From Dehalococcoidia bacterium (lineage in GTDB: Bacteria; Chloroflexota; Dehalococcoidia; CAUJGQ01): a stretch of DNA of 42,708 nt. Positions within the stretch are counted from its first letter, which is position 1. Every line of letters starts with the position of its first letter. Below are positions 8,548 to 17,891 of the stretch, in pieces. A program made the translations under genes and the position numbers. The notes below the pieces were generated by a model. It searched no databases. It was not told where the DNA came from and saw nothing but the letters and a program-made list of their open reading frames with translations. The DNA is taken from positions 1 to 42,708 of the forward strand of contig DATGEL010000074.1 of NCBI GenBank assembly GCA_035310145.1. The letters are read 5' to 3'.

Positions 8548-8577
8548 TTGACAACCGTCGCCACCGCGTGTGATAAA
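8548..8577 (+). promoter_or_regulatory. sigma-70-type promoter of the tetR gene
   Basis: A consensus -35 TTGACA (8548-8553), an 18-nt spacer, and -10 GATAAA (8572-8577) preceded by TGT, giving an extended -10. The predicted start of transcription is near 8584, about 37 nt before ATG 8621. This rules out the GTG starts at 8568-8570. Confidence 0.65.
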
Positions 8578-8594
8578 GAATGAGTATTCGCTTT
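8577..8594. promoter_or_regulatory. candidate TetR-family operator overlapping the start of transcription
   Basis: GAATGAGTATTC (8578-8589) is a GAAT-N4-ATTC palindrome placed directly after the -10. Its left half and centre agree with the Bacillus FadR box as I remember it (TGAATGA-N-TA-N-TCATTCA); the right arm is degenerate. The position fits autorepression by the TetR protein encoded downstream. Confidence 0.4.
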
Positions 8595-8620
8595 GTTTCC
8601 ATCGGATCGGGTCCGACTTC

Positions 8621-9265
8621 ATGCCGCGCGTCAGCCCCGAACACCTCGCCGCCCGCCGCCGCCAGATCCTGGCCGCCGCCGGCGCCTGCTTCGCCCGCAG
8701 GGGCTTTCACCAGGCGACGATGCAGGACATCTGCGACGAAGCCGGGCTCAGCCCCGGCGCCATCTATCGCTACTTCGCCAGCAAGATCGAGCTGATCGCC
8801 GCGCTCTGCGACATGAACCTGCAGCGCCATGCCGACCTGATCGGCGCGGCGGCGCAGGGCCGGGACTTCACCGCCCTCGCCGACGAGGTGATCGCCGCCT
8901 ACTTCGGCCTCGGCGGCGAGATCGAGCAGGGCGACGCGGATGCGTTCGACCTCGAGCTGATCGCAGAGGCCGGCCGCAACCCCGAGATCGGCGCGATCTG
9001 GCGGCGCTGCTTCGCCGGTCTGCGAGAAGTCTTCGCCGGCCTCGTGGCCGCGGCGCAGCAGCGCGGTGAGATCGCGGCGGAGCTTGACCCCGAGGCCGTG
9101 GCCACGATGGCGATCTCCTTTTACTACGGGCTGCTCATTCAGAAGTCGCTGGACCCCGCGATCGACACGCCACCGTACATCGCCGTGATGAAGGCGCTGC
9201 TGAACGGCGCCTTCCGCCCGGGCCCCGTGCCTGCGCTTCCCGCTGAAGCGGCGGCGCGCCGCTGA
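8621..9265 (+). CDS. TetR-family transcriptional regulator
   Basis: 214 residues. The N-terminal TetR helix-turn-helix is textbook: RRRQILAAAGACFARRGFHQ, then ATMQDICDEAGLSPGAIYRY and FASKIELIAAL. The all-alpha ligand/dimer domain fills the rest. ATG 8621 is chosen because it lies just after the promoter and homology starts at once; a GTG start at 8570 would place 17 unrelated residues over the -10 region. It is divergent from the amidase and 54 bp upstream of a cytochrome P450 gene in the same direction, so the P450 and possibly its own gene are the likely targets. The inducer is unknown; a fatty-acyl or aromatic ligand would fit the operator and the P450. Confidence 0.92.
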   Translation: MPRVSPEHLAARRRQILAAAGACFARRGFHQATMQDICDEAGLSPGAIYRYFASKIELIAALCDMNLQRHADLIGAAAQGRDFTALADEVIAAYFGLGGEIEQGDADAFDLELIAEAGRNPEIGAIWRRCFAGLREVFAGLVAAAQQRGEIAAELDPEAVATMAISFYYGLLIQKSLDPAIDTPPYIAVMKALLNGAFRPGPVPALPAEAAARR

Positions 9266-9319
9266 CCGCAGTGCGGCCCGCGCCGGTTATCAGCAGTCAT
9301 CAGACGAGGAGCACCAGTC

Positions 9320-10648
<1,329 letters not shown>

Positions 10649-10711
10649 GCGGCGCGGCACAGCGCCCGTTCAACACTCAGAGGAGCCTTCGGGAGCGCGG
10701 CCGCCGCTCGC

Positions 10712-10732
10712 CGATTACCTGCCAGGTAATCG
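10712..10732. promoter_or_regulatory. perfect 21-bp palindrome downstream of the P450 gene
   Basis: Arms of 10 bp (left CGATTACCTG) flank a single central C. It lies 64 nt after the P450 stop and 92 nt before the NTF2-like start. An uninterrupted palindrome of this size with a one-base centre is more like a repressor operator than a terminator; no T-run follows. Confidence 0.55.
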
Positions 10733-10755
10733 CCGGCATCGGCGTGCGCGCCGAA

Positions 10756-10800
10756 CATGAGACATGAGCGATGAACGGTTCATCCTCATTCATGTTCATG
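10756..10800. promoter_or_regulatory. second dyad upstream of the NTF2-like gene
   Basis: A perfect 15-bp core (10770-10784, GATGAAC-G-GTTCATC) sits in a longer imperfect dyad rich in CATGA/TCATG words (10756-10800). It is 24 nt before the start codon, so it could be an operator or an mRNA hairpin close to the ribosome site. Confidence 0.45.
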
Positions 10801-10823
10801 CTGCATCCCGAAGGAGTCATCCC

Positions 10824-11201
10824 GTGAGCACTTCCAACGAGCTGGTCGTCAGCTACCTCGCCGCCTGGAACGAGCGCGACCCGCGGCAGCGCCGCGATTT
10901 GGTCGCCAAGACCTGGACGGAGAAGGGCACCTATGTCGACGCCCACCGTCGCGGCGACGGCGTCGACGGCATCGACGCGATGATCGGCGCCGCCCAGGCG
11001 CAGTTCCCCGGCTACACCCTGCACCTGGTGAGCGGCATCGAAGCGCAGAACGGCTACGTGCGCTTCAGCTGGGCGGGGGGCGGCGTGCCGGAAGCCCCGC
11101 TCTATCTCGGCGGCACCGACTTCGCCATCGTCGGCGATGACGGCCGCTTCGCGTCGGTGGCCGGCTTCGTCGACGCCGCGCCGGCGCCCGCGGACCGCTG
11201 A
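10824..11201 (+). CDS. NTF2/SnoaL-like protein
   Basis: 125 residues with the cone-shaped alpha+beta NTF2-like fold pattern: an N-terminal helix NELVVSYLAAWNERDPRQRR, the strand-helix region WTEKGTYVDAHRRG and DGVDGIDAMIGAAQAQFPGY, and a C-terminal sheet. Members include polyketide cyclases, isomerases and small-molecule binding domains, so no reaction can be assigned. GTG 10824 has AAGGAG 7 nt upstream and is clearly preferred to the ATG at 10764, which lies within the dyad. It follows the P450 gene in the same direction but is separated by 175 bp with two palindromes, suggesting its own control. Confidence 0.8.
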   Translation: MSTSNELVVSYLAAWNERDPRQRRDLVAKTWTEKGTYVDAHRRGDGVDGIDAMIGAAQAQFPGYTLHLVSGIEAQNGYVRFSWAGGGVPEAPLYLGGTDFAIVGDDGRFASVAGFVDAAPAPADR

Positions 11202-11312
11202 CGCGGCGATCGAGTCCGGCGTTCGAAACACCGGCAGGCAGCGCCCGTCGCTCAGCGCAGCGGCGGGCGCTTTCCCGCGGCTCAGCGGGCGCGTGACAGC
11301 GGTCGTGGGCAG

Positions 11313-12347
11313 TCAGTCGGCCGCGGCGTTTGCCGCCTGTTCATCGGCGACCGGCGCCGGCACGGGCCGCGGCGCTGCAGCCTGCTTCTCCTGCCAGCGC
11401 AGCCAGACGATGACGAAGGCGGCGAGCGCGAAGGCCCAGCCCACCAGCATGTCGATCACGTAGTGGTCGCCGGTGTAGAGCACGGTCGTCGCCATCGCCA
11501 GCGGGTAGGCCAGCGCGATCCAGGCCCAGCGCGGCCGCAGCGACCAGAGCACGAGACCGACCAGCATGGAGAAGGCCGCGTGCATGCTGGGCATCGCCGC
11601 CACGGGGTCGGGCTGGAAGGTGCCGGTGAGAATGCCCACCGGGTTGCCGATCCCTTTCCAGTGCACGAGGCTGAGCACCGGCGCGACGTGCGGAATGCGG
11701 CCCAGGTCGCTCGCCCACCAGGGCGGCGCCATCGGATAGAGCAGGTAGATCGTGAAGCCGGCGTACATCAGCACCAAATAGGCGCGCACGAAGCGCACGT
11801 ACAGCGGCCGGCGCCAGTGCCAGAAGAGATAGGCCAGCACCAGCGGCACGACGAAGTGCAGCAGGTAGAGCGCCGAGGCGGCGTAGTCGTACCACTGCAA
11901 CTGCCCGCCCTTCCACAGCGCCGCCTGCAGGCGCGTGGTCGGCAGCTCGCCGCCGCCGAGCCAGCGGTCCACGGTGATGGGGAAGCCGACGTGGGCGCGC
12001 TGCTGCAGGCCCGGCGTGAGGCCGGGCAGGGCGAGATAGCCGATCGTCAGCACGAGGAACGGGGTCCAGTCGCGCAGGAAGCGGATGCCGCGCGCCGTGA
12101 CCACGGCGAAGCCCAGCAGGCCGACGGTGATCAGGTCCGGCGCCGCAGGCCACTGGTCGGAGCCGAGGAAGAAGACCAGCAGGAAGATCAGCACGTAGCC
12201 GACCTGCACGGCCAGCACCAGGCGGCTGTGCTGCTCCTGCGCGCCGACGTAGCGCGCCATCAGCCGGCGCCAGCGCTGGGGCAGGGGAAGGCGGAAGCGG
12301 CCGACGGTCTCTCGTACGGAAACGGAAGCGCGGGCCATGTCAGGCAT
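11313..12347 (-). CDS. PAP2-superfamily membrane phosphatase (inositolphosphotransferase-like)
   Basis: About 344 residues with several membrane segments (for example LVLAVQVGYVLIFLLVFFLG). Phosphatase motifs of the PAP2 superfamily are visible: MPSMHAAFSMLVG (SxxH type) and YTGDHYVIDMLVGW, whose GDH-x5-D arrangement contains the second catalytic His. Layout and length match the PAP2_3/AUR1-like branch, which acts on lipid phosphates or transfers phospho-head groups at the membrane. The start is uncertain: ATG 12347, ATG 12338 and GTG 12374 are in frame, none with a convincing ribosome site. The C-terminal Ala/Pro-rich tail is low complexity. It is convergent with the NTF2-like gene. Confidence 0.8.
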   Translation of the reverse strand: MPDMARASVSVRETVGRFRLPLPQRWRRLMARYVGAQEQHSRLVLAVQVGYVLIFLLVFFLGSDQWPAAPDLITVGLLGFAVVTARGIRFLRDWTPFLVLTIGYLALPGLTPGLQQRAHVGFPITVDRWLGGGELPTTRLQAALWKGGQLQWYDYAASALYLLHFVVPLVLAYLFWHWRRPLYVRFVRAYLVLMYAGFTIYLLYPMAPPWWASDLGRIPHVAPVLSLVHWKGIGNPVGILTGTFQPDPVAAMPSMHAAFSMLVGLVLWSLRPRWAWIALAYPLAMATTVLYTGDHYVIDMLVGWAFALAAFVIVWLRWQEKQAAAPRPVPAPVADEQAANAAAD

Positions 12348-12435
12348 GGTCGCACACCGCGTGCGATCGTGCACCCCTCGTCACGGCCAGCCCATCGCTG
12401 ATCTTTGCGCTTTCCGTCACAAGTCCCGACATTCG

Positions 12436-12464
12436 TTGCGATTTGGTGACGCTTCCAGTATGTT
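12436..12464 (+). promoter_or_regulatory. candidate promoter of the peptide-type ABC operon
   Basis: TTGCGA (12436-12441), a 17-nt spacer and TATGTT (12459-12464). A consensus TTGACA also occurs at 12482-12487, but what stands 17 nt on (TAAACC) is a poor -10. Either leaves a leader of 150-190 nt before ATG 12656. The rest of the gap 12348-12655 shows nothing else I can support. Confidence 0.4.
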
Positions 12465-12655
12465 CGCAGCGGATACGGCACTTGACAGCCCTGCGAACTG
12501 CGCGTAAACCCCGTGGCAAGGGCCGTGATCGGGTGTGCGCGCCGGGCAGGATCGCCGGCGCGGCGTATACCGCTTTGAGATCGTCAGGTCGGGCAGTACA
12601 GGCGCGCGGGGACGGCTCGGGCCGCTCGGACGCGCCGGAGGAGAGGGCAGAGACG

Positions 12656-14509
12656 ATGGGTCAGGAGGGCCATTCCGGCTACTGGTCGCGCGTGACGGCC
12701 TCACGCCGCGCGGCACTGGCGGGTATGGGCGCGTTGGGCGCCGGGGCGCTGCTCGCGGCCTGCGGCGGCAACAGCAAGAACAACAACACCGCGAAGACGA
12801 CGAACGGCGCCGCGCCGGCCTCGGCCGGCTCCGGCAGCGCGGCCGCGACCTCGGCGCCTTCCGGCGCCAACCAGGCGCCGCCGAAGGACCCCTCCAAGCT
12901 CACGCTCGAGCAGATGCGCACGACGTACGCCGGCTCGCTGCTGAAAGATCTGCCCGCCCAGAAGAACGGGCCGGTGGCCGGCGGCACGCTGCACTTCGAG
13001 GGCCAGACGCCGGTGACCTGGGATCCAACCAGCCCGGCCGGCTCGCTGCTCTCGTCCTTCATGTTCGCCAACAACCAGTTGGTGCAGTTCGCGATCAACG
13101 ACTTCGTGAAGAACCCGAACTTCATGGAGGTCGAGCCGGTGCTGGCCGAGGCGATGCCCGAGCAGCCCGACCCGCAGACCTTCGTCTTTCACCTGCGCAA
13201 GGGCGTCAAGTTCCAGAACGTGGCGCCGGTGAACGGCCGCGAGTTCAAGGCCGACGACGTGATCTACTGCACGCAGGCCTACCAGAAAGCGCCGGCGCAG
13301 ACGCCGACCTTTCAGGACCTCGACAGCGTGCAGGCGGTGGACGATTACACCGTCTCCTTCAAGATGAAGCAGCCCGCCGCCTACTTCGTCGGCGCCTACG
13401 CCATCCCCTTCCACTGGGTCTTCTCCAAAGAGCAGCACCAGGGCCCCGACGGCCTGGCGAAGCTGCCGATCGGCACCGGCGCCTTCTTGTTCGAGTCCGC
13501 GCAGAACCTCGGCGGCTACAAGTTCAAGAAGAATCCGGACTACTTCCGCAAGGATCCACGCACCAACAAGCCGTTGCCGTATCTGGACGCGATCGAGGCC
13601 TCGTACTTCGCCGACCCGGCGCAGCAGATTGCCGCCTTCCGCTCGGGCCAGTTCGAGCATGTCTGGCCGCAGACCTTCACCGACTGGGTCAACGTAATCA
13701 AGTCCAACCCCGACTCGGTCACCCAGGTGACGACGCCGCCGCCCAGCTTCCAGCCGTTCATCGCCATGCGCCTCGACAAGCCGCCGCTCAGCGACGTGCG
13801 CGTACGCCGCGCCCTTTCGCTCTTGATCGACCGCGACCAGATCATCTCAAGCCTCACCAACGGCATGGCCGGCTACGGCTACGGCCAGGACTGGACTTAC
13901 TTCGGCCAGGAGTGGCCCTGGGAGGCGAAGCAACTCGGCCAGTGGAACAGCAAGGCCGACCCGCAGCAGGCAAAGCAACTGCTCGACGCCGCCGGCGCCA
14001 AGGATCTGCAGTTCGACTTCTTGATGACCCAGTTCGCCGGCCTCAACTACAACGTGTGGAACGCGATCGCCGGCATGTGGACGGCGGCCGGGATCAAGAC
14101 CAACATCAACGCCCCGCGCGATCCGTCGCAATGGCAGAAGGAGTACTACGGCGGCACGTACAACCACCTGGCCGGCACCGGCCTGATCGGCCCCGGCTGG
14201 GATCCGGACGCCTTCGCCTACCACGCGCTCTACTCGAAGTCGCCGCGCAACTACTTCCACGTCAACGACCCGCAGGTCGACGACTGGGCGGTGAAGCAGC
14301 GGCAGACGATGGACAAAGAGGCGCGCAAGAAGATCCTGATGGACCTGATGAACTACGACCTGGACCAGGTCACGCGGCTGTGGACGATCACGCCCTACAA
14401 GATCAATCTGCGCAAGCCGAACCTGTTCAACCTCGTGGACACGGAGGCTGCCTGGAACCCGCTCGGCTGGGGCTCCTGCGGCATCGATTTGGCCTGGCGC
14501 TCGAGCTAG
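12656..14509 (+). CDS. peptide/nickel-type ABC transporter solute-binding lipoprotein (family 5)
   Basis: 617 residues. The signal peptide carries a twin-arginine-like SRRAALAG and a lipobox LLAAC with Cys36, so it is probably a Tat- or Sec-exported lipoprotein. An Asn/Ala/Ser/Gly linker precedes the family-5 domain: GGTLHFEGQTPVTWDPTSPA, VFHLRKGVKFQN, PLSDVRVRRALSLLIDRDQI. It binds a peptide or other bulky solute for the permeases downstream. ATG 12656 has GGAGGAGAGG about 9 nt upstream; the frame extends to 12443 without signal character. dppB and dppC homologues follow at 41 and 20 bp spacing. Ligand unknown. Confidence 0.92.
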   Translation: MGQEGHSGYWSRVTASRRAALAGMGALGAGALLAACGGNSKNNNTAKTTNGAAPASAGSGSAAATSAPSGANQAPPKDPSKLTLEQMRTTYAGSLLKDLPAQKNGPVAGGTLHFEGQTPVTWDPTSPAGSLLSSFMFANNQLVQFAINDFVKNPNFMEVEPVLAEAMPEQPDPQTFVFHLRKGVKFQNVAPVNGREFKADDVIYCTQAYQKAPAQTPTFQDLDSVQAVDDYTVSFKMKQPAAYFVGAYAIPFHWVFSKEQHQGPDGLAKLPIGTGAFLFESAQNLGGYKFKKNPDYFRKDPRTNKPLPYLDAIEASYFADPAQQIAAFRSGQFEHVWPQTFTDWVNVIKSNPDSVTQVTTPPPSFQPFIAMRLDKPPLSDVRVRRALSLLIDRDQIISSLTNGMAGYGYGQDWTYFGQEWPWEAKQLGQWNSKADPQQAKQLLDAAGAKDLQFDFLMTQFAGLNYNVWNAIAGMWTAAGIKTNINAPRDPSQWQKEYYGGTYNHLAGTGLIGPGWDPDAFAYHALYSKSPRNYFHVNDPQVDDWAVKQRQTMDKEARKKILMDLMNYDLDQVTRLWTITPYKINLRKPNLFNLVDTEAAWNPLGWGSCGIDLAWRSS

Positions 14510-14550
14510 CCGGGCCGTCGTTCTCCTTGCCGGCTTGATAAGGATGGGCG

Positions 14551-15504
14551 ATGCGCACCTACGCGCTGCGGCGGCTGGGCGCGGCCGCGATCGTGATCGT
14601 GCTGGTCAGCGTGGCCGTGTTCGTGATGATGCACCTGCTGCCCGGCGACGCGCTGATCGCCAAGCTGGGCGACACGGGCCGTATTCCCCAGGACAAGATG
14701 GCCGAGCTGCGCCACGAGATGGGCATCGACCAGCCGCTGCCGGTGCAGTACGCGCACTGGGTGGGGCACATCTTCGACGGCAGCATGGGCACCTCGCTGA
14801 TCTTCGACGGGCAGAAGGTGAGCAGCCGCATCGGCGACGCGTTGCCGATCACGCTGGAGCTGGGCGTGCTCGGCATGGCGGCGGCGCTCGTGCTCGGCGT
14901 GCCGCTCGGCATCCTCAGCGCGGTCTACCAGGACAAGCCGCTCGACTATCTGGTGCGGGTGGTCTCCTTCGTCGGGCTGTCCCTGCCGAGCTTCTGGATC
15001 GGGCTGATGATCATCGTCTACGGCACGCTCTACCTCGGCTACCAGCCGCCGCGCGGCTACGTCGGCCTGCTGCACGATCCGGCGGCGAACCTGAAACTGA
15101 TGTGGATCCCGGCCCTCGTGCTGGGCTACGGCCTTTCCGCCAGCATCATGCGCATGACGCGCTCGACGGTGCTGGAGGCGCAGCGCGAGGATTACACCCG
15201 CACGGCGCGGGCGAAGGGGCTGGCGGGGCACGTCGTGGTCAGCCGCCACGTGCTGCGCAACGCCCTGATTCCCGTCGTCACGCTGGTCGGCAACCAGGCG
15301 GCCTTCATCTTCAGCGGGGCGCTGATTCTCGAGGTGCTGTTCGTGCTGCCGGGCATGGGCCAGCTCACCTACACCGCGATCCTGCAGCGCGATTACACGC
15401 AGGTGGAGGGCTGCGCCCTCGTCGCCGGCGCGATCGTCGTGCTGATCAACCTGCTGATCGATCTCTCGTACGGCGTGATCGACCCGCGCATCCGCTACGC
15501 CTGA
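14551..15504 (+). CDS. peptide/nickel-type ABC transporter permease (DppB family)
   Basis: 317 residues, six membrane segments, starting MRTYALRRLGAAAIVIVLVS as DppB/OppB proteins do. The characteristic GDxxIAKLGDTGRIP region follows the first segment, and the EAA loop reads YTRTARAKGLAGHVVVSRHV with LRNALIP after it. The C-terminus SYGVIDPRIRYA is the family ending. It forms the translocation pore with the DppC-like partner encoded 20 bp downstream. ATG 14551 is the only sensible start; homology begins at residue 1. Confidence 0.94.
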   Translation: MRTYALRRLGAAAIVIVLVSVAVFVMMHLLPGDALIAKLGDTGRIPQDKMAELRHEMGIDQPLPVQYAHWVGHIFDGSMGTSLIFDGQKVSSRIGDALPITLELGVLGMAAALVLGVPLGILSAVYQDKPLDYLVRVVSFVGLSLPSFWIGLMIIVYGTLYLGYQPPRGYVGLLHDPAANLKLMWIPALVLGYGLSASIMRMTRSTVLEAQREDYTRTARAKGLAGHVVVSRHVLRNALIPVVTLVGNQAAFIFSGALILEVLFVLPGMGQLTYTAILQRDYTQVEGCALVAGAIVVLINLLIDLSYGVIDPRIRYA

Positions 15505-15524
15505 CGGCAGAAGGAACGCCAGCG

Positions 15525-16418
15525 ATGGCCGTCATCGCCGAAGAACTCGCACGTGGACAGCGCGCCGCGCCGCCGCGGCCGCTCGGCGCGCTGCTGGGGT
15601 TCGTGCGGTGCGAGCCGGTGGCCGCGGGTGCGGCGCTCGTGTTGCTGCTGATCTGCCTCGTGGCGCTGCTGGCGCCGCTCATTGCGCCCTACGGGCCGAA
15701 CACGGTCTTCCTGCGCGACCGGCTGGTGCACCCCGGCGGCCGCCACCTGCTCGGCGCCGACGAGCTCGGCCGCGACGTGCTGACGCGCGTGATCTACGGC
15801 GCCCGCGTCTCGCTGACGGCGGGGCTGGGCGCCACGGCGCTGGGCGTGGGCTTCGGCGTGCTGTTCGGCGTGATCAGCGGCTATGCCGGCGGCCTCGTGG
15901 ACCAGATCGTCCAGCGCTGCATGGACGCGATCATGGCGCTGCCGCCGATCATCCTCTTGATGGTGCTGGCGACGACGCTGAGCCCGAACCTGCGCAACGT
16001 GATCATCGCCATCGCCGTGTTCGTGACGCCCGGCTCGGCGCGGATCGTACGCGGCGCCGTGCTCAGCGTAAAGGCGATGACCTACGTGGAGGCGGCGCAG
16101 GCGCTGGGCGTGAGTCCCGTGCGCGTGGTCTGGCGGCACGTGCTGCCCAACGTCGTGGCGCCGGTAATCGTGATCGCCTCGATCACGGTCGGCTCGGTGA
16201 TCATTATCGAGGCGGCGCTGGGCTTCCTGGGGCTGAGCGTGCACGAGCCGACGGCGACCTGGGGCAACATGCTGAACACGGGGGCGCAGGCGTACATGGA
16301 GCAGGCGCCCTGGCTGGCGCTGGCGCCCGGCATCGCCATCGCCGTTACGGTCTTCGCCATCAACCTCTTCGGCGACGGCCTGCGCGACGCCCTGGATCCG
16401 CGGCTGCGCGGGCGCTAG
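15525..16418 (+). CDS. peptide/nickel-type ABC transporter permease (DppC family)
   Basis: 297 residues. The N-terminal membrane segment leads to APLIAPYGPNTVFL and HLLGADELGRDVLTRVIYGA, the DppC/OppC signature (LGTDxxGRDxxSR type). The EAA loop reads MTYVEAAQALGVSPVRVVWR followed by HVLPN, and the end GDGLRDALDPRLRGR is typical. AAGGAA lies 9 nt before ATG 15525; the open frame runs far upstream only as overlap with dppB. No ATPase genes (DppD/DppF) follow; instead a decaying patch of unrelated genes begins about 135 bp downstream. Confidence 0.94.
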   Translation: MAVIAEELARGQRAAPPRPLGALLGFVRCEPVAAGAALVLLLICLVALLAPLIAPYGPNTVFLRDRLVHPGGRHLLGADELGRDVLTRVIYGARVSLTAGLGATALGVGFGVLFGVISGYAGGLVDQIVQRCMDAIMALPPIILLMVLATTLSPNLRNVIIAIAVFVTPGSARIVRGAVLSVKAMTYVEAAQALGVSPVRVVWRHVLPNVVAPVIVIASITVGSVIIIEAALGFLGLSVHEPTATWGNMLNTGAQAYMEQAPWLALAPGIAIAVTVFAINLFGDGLRDALDPRLRGR

Positions 16419-16553
16419 CTGTATCGACCGGGGACAGTGATTGAGGTCCGCAAGTTCCGTTCGGCGACCAGGCTGCAAAGGGTGGGCCAAACCGCGAGGT
16501 CTTCGCAAAACTCCGACACTCTGTTGTCGCAACCGCTCGCGAGGCTGGTTGGT

Positions 16554-17010
16554 ATGACGAGTACAACGCCTCTACATGACCCGACCTCCTCGTTGGTCGA
16601 GGGATGGACCGCACTGTGGAAGGGTGACCTGAGCCAGGCGGCCACCATCTGCGCCGAGCAGGTCATCGTCCACTTACAGATGGTTTAAAAACCGGCATTC
16701 TGGTGGTCATGCACGCGCAGCACACGACGATCGAGCCGGTTTTGAAACCATGTCTTAGGCGGTCCTGCCATCGCCGAGGCCGGCGACCACTTGATGGATG
16801 CCAGCGGCCTTGCCGACCTCATCGGCGCCTTCCGATCGACGCGACCTGGGCTCACCTATCGGGTAGTCGAAGCCCAGACCGCGGCGCAGTGGGGCTACTG
16901 CGTCTGGGACGCCGGCAGGGGCGACCTCAACGACAGACGGATCGACACGTTCCGGTTCATCCGTGGACGCATCAGCCACGTCTACAATCACGTCTACAAT
17001 GAGACCTACA
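16554..17010 (+). pseudogene. NTF2/SnoaL-like pseudogene interrupted by a palindrome
   Basis: The first part (16554-16682) reads SSLVEGWTALWKGDLSQAAT and ICAEQVIVHLQM and then hits TAA. The second part, in the same frame after a 69-nt block, reads VLGGPAIAEAGDHLMDASGL, ADLIGAFRSTRPGLTYRVVE and DTFRFIRGRISHVYN. Together they make a typical small NTF2-like protein. Removing 16683-16751 joins the halves in frame as HLQM-VLGG. The 3' end is also eroded: the frame runs on without a stop into the DUF899 gene. The 135 bp between dppC and this remnant shows no gene. Confidence 0.65.
16680..16751. repeat. ~70-bp inverted-repeat block inside the NTF2-like pseudogene
   Basis: Arms at 16680-16696 (ATGGTTTAAAAACCGGC) and 16735-16751 are complementary over 17 bp with one mismatch, around a 38-nt centre. 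The block is more A/T-rich than its surroundings and introduces stop codons. It looks like a miniature inserted element, but no clear target duplication is visible and no second copy exists in the window. Confidence 0.6.
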
Positions 17011-17087
17011 CAAGTGTTCTGAACCCGGTCGACACCGACGGCGTGCCGCGGTCGTCTGGCCGGGCGCCCTCACAAGGAGAATCGAGC

Positions 17088-17873
17088 ATGTCCGACCTGT
17101 CTAGCCCCGACATCGTTGACCGCGTCGCCTGGCAGCGGAAGATCGACGAGCTCCGCCTCCGCGAGAAGGCCCACACCCACGAAGCCGACGCGATCGCCGC
17201 CGCCCGACGCCGGCTGCCGATGGTCGAGGTCGACGCCTCGACCCCGGTTGTCGGCGCACACGGAGAGGTGCCGCTGATCGACGTCTTCGAGGGCAGGAGT
17301 CAGCTCTTCGCGTCGTACATGATGTGGTACGACGGCGCGAGCGCCGCCCACCAGTGCGAGGGCTGCACCATGAACATCGGCCACGTGCTGGAGCTGGGCT
17401 ACCTGCACTCGCGAGACGTGACCTTCGCGGTGCTGTGCCAGGGGCCGTTCGACGAGAGTAACCGGTACCGGGAGTTCATGGGGTGGGAGATGCCCTGGTA
17501 CTCGGTGCCTTCAACATCGGTCGATGCGCTCATCGCCGGCCGGCATTTCGGGATGCGGGTCTGCTACCTGCACGACGATGACCGGGTCTTCGAGACATAC
17601 TGGACCACCGGCCGCGGCTGCGAGCTGATGGGCAGTTCCTACGCGATGCTCGATATGACCGTCTACGGCCGCCAGGAGGCGTGGGAGGACTCCCCCGAAG
17701 GCTGGCCGCAACGGTTCTTCAACACCACGTCCGCTCAGATGCGTACCGACGACGACGGCCGCGCCGTCAATCGGCCCGACGGGCGGCCCATCTCGCAGTG
17801 GTCGCGGCTGGCCGCGGGCCGCTCCGACGACCTCGGCACCGCCGGTGTCACCCCGGCGGACCACCGCCACTGA
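17088..17873 (+). CDS. DUF899 family thioredoxin-like protein
   Basis: 261 residues. Family features are visible: an N-terminal helix with WQRKIDELRLREKAHTHEAD, the strand PLIDVFEGRSQLFASYMMWY, and the HQCEGCTMNIGHV segment, in which the CxxC-like CEGC takes the position of a thioredoxin-like active site. Later blocks FMGWEMPWYSVPST and FETYWTTGRGCELMGSSYAM also match. Function of DUF899 is not established. ATG 17088 has AAGGAG 8 nt before it; the same frame is open upstream through the NTF2-like remnant, which I do not count as part of it. Codon choice and protein style look actinobacterial, so transfer of the whole patch is possible. Confidence 0.82.
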   Translation: MSDLSSPDIVDRVAWQRKIDELRLREKAHTHEADAIAAARRRLPMVEVDASTPVVGAHGEVPLIDVFEGRSQLFASYMMWYDGASAAHQCEGCTMNIGHVLELGYLHSRDVTFAVLCQGPFDESNRYREFMGWEMPWYSVPSTSVDALIAGRHFGMRVCYLHDDDRVFETYWTTGRGCELMGSSYAMLDMTVYGRQEAWEDSPEGWPQRFFNTTSAQMRTDDDGRAVNRPDGRPISQWSRLAAGRSDDLGTAGVTPADHRH

Positions 17874-17891
17874 GCGCCTCCGAGCCGCACT

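Noticed and set aside
8580-8795. Alternative ATG at 8580 in another frame
   Set aside because: It overlaps the candidate operator and runs out of phase with the clear TetR helix-turn-helix.
16791-17873. One long protein from 16791 joining NTF2-like and DUF899 parts
   Set aside because: AAGGAG precedes ATG 17088 at good spacing, DUF899 homology starts there, and the upstream part is half of a broken gene. A fusion is not supported.
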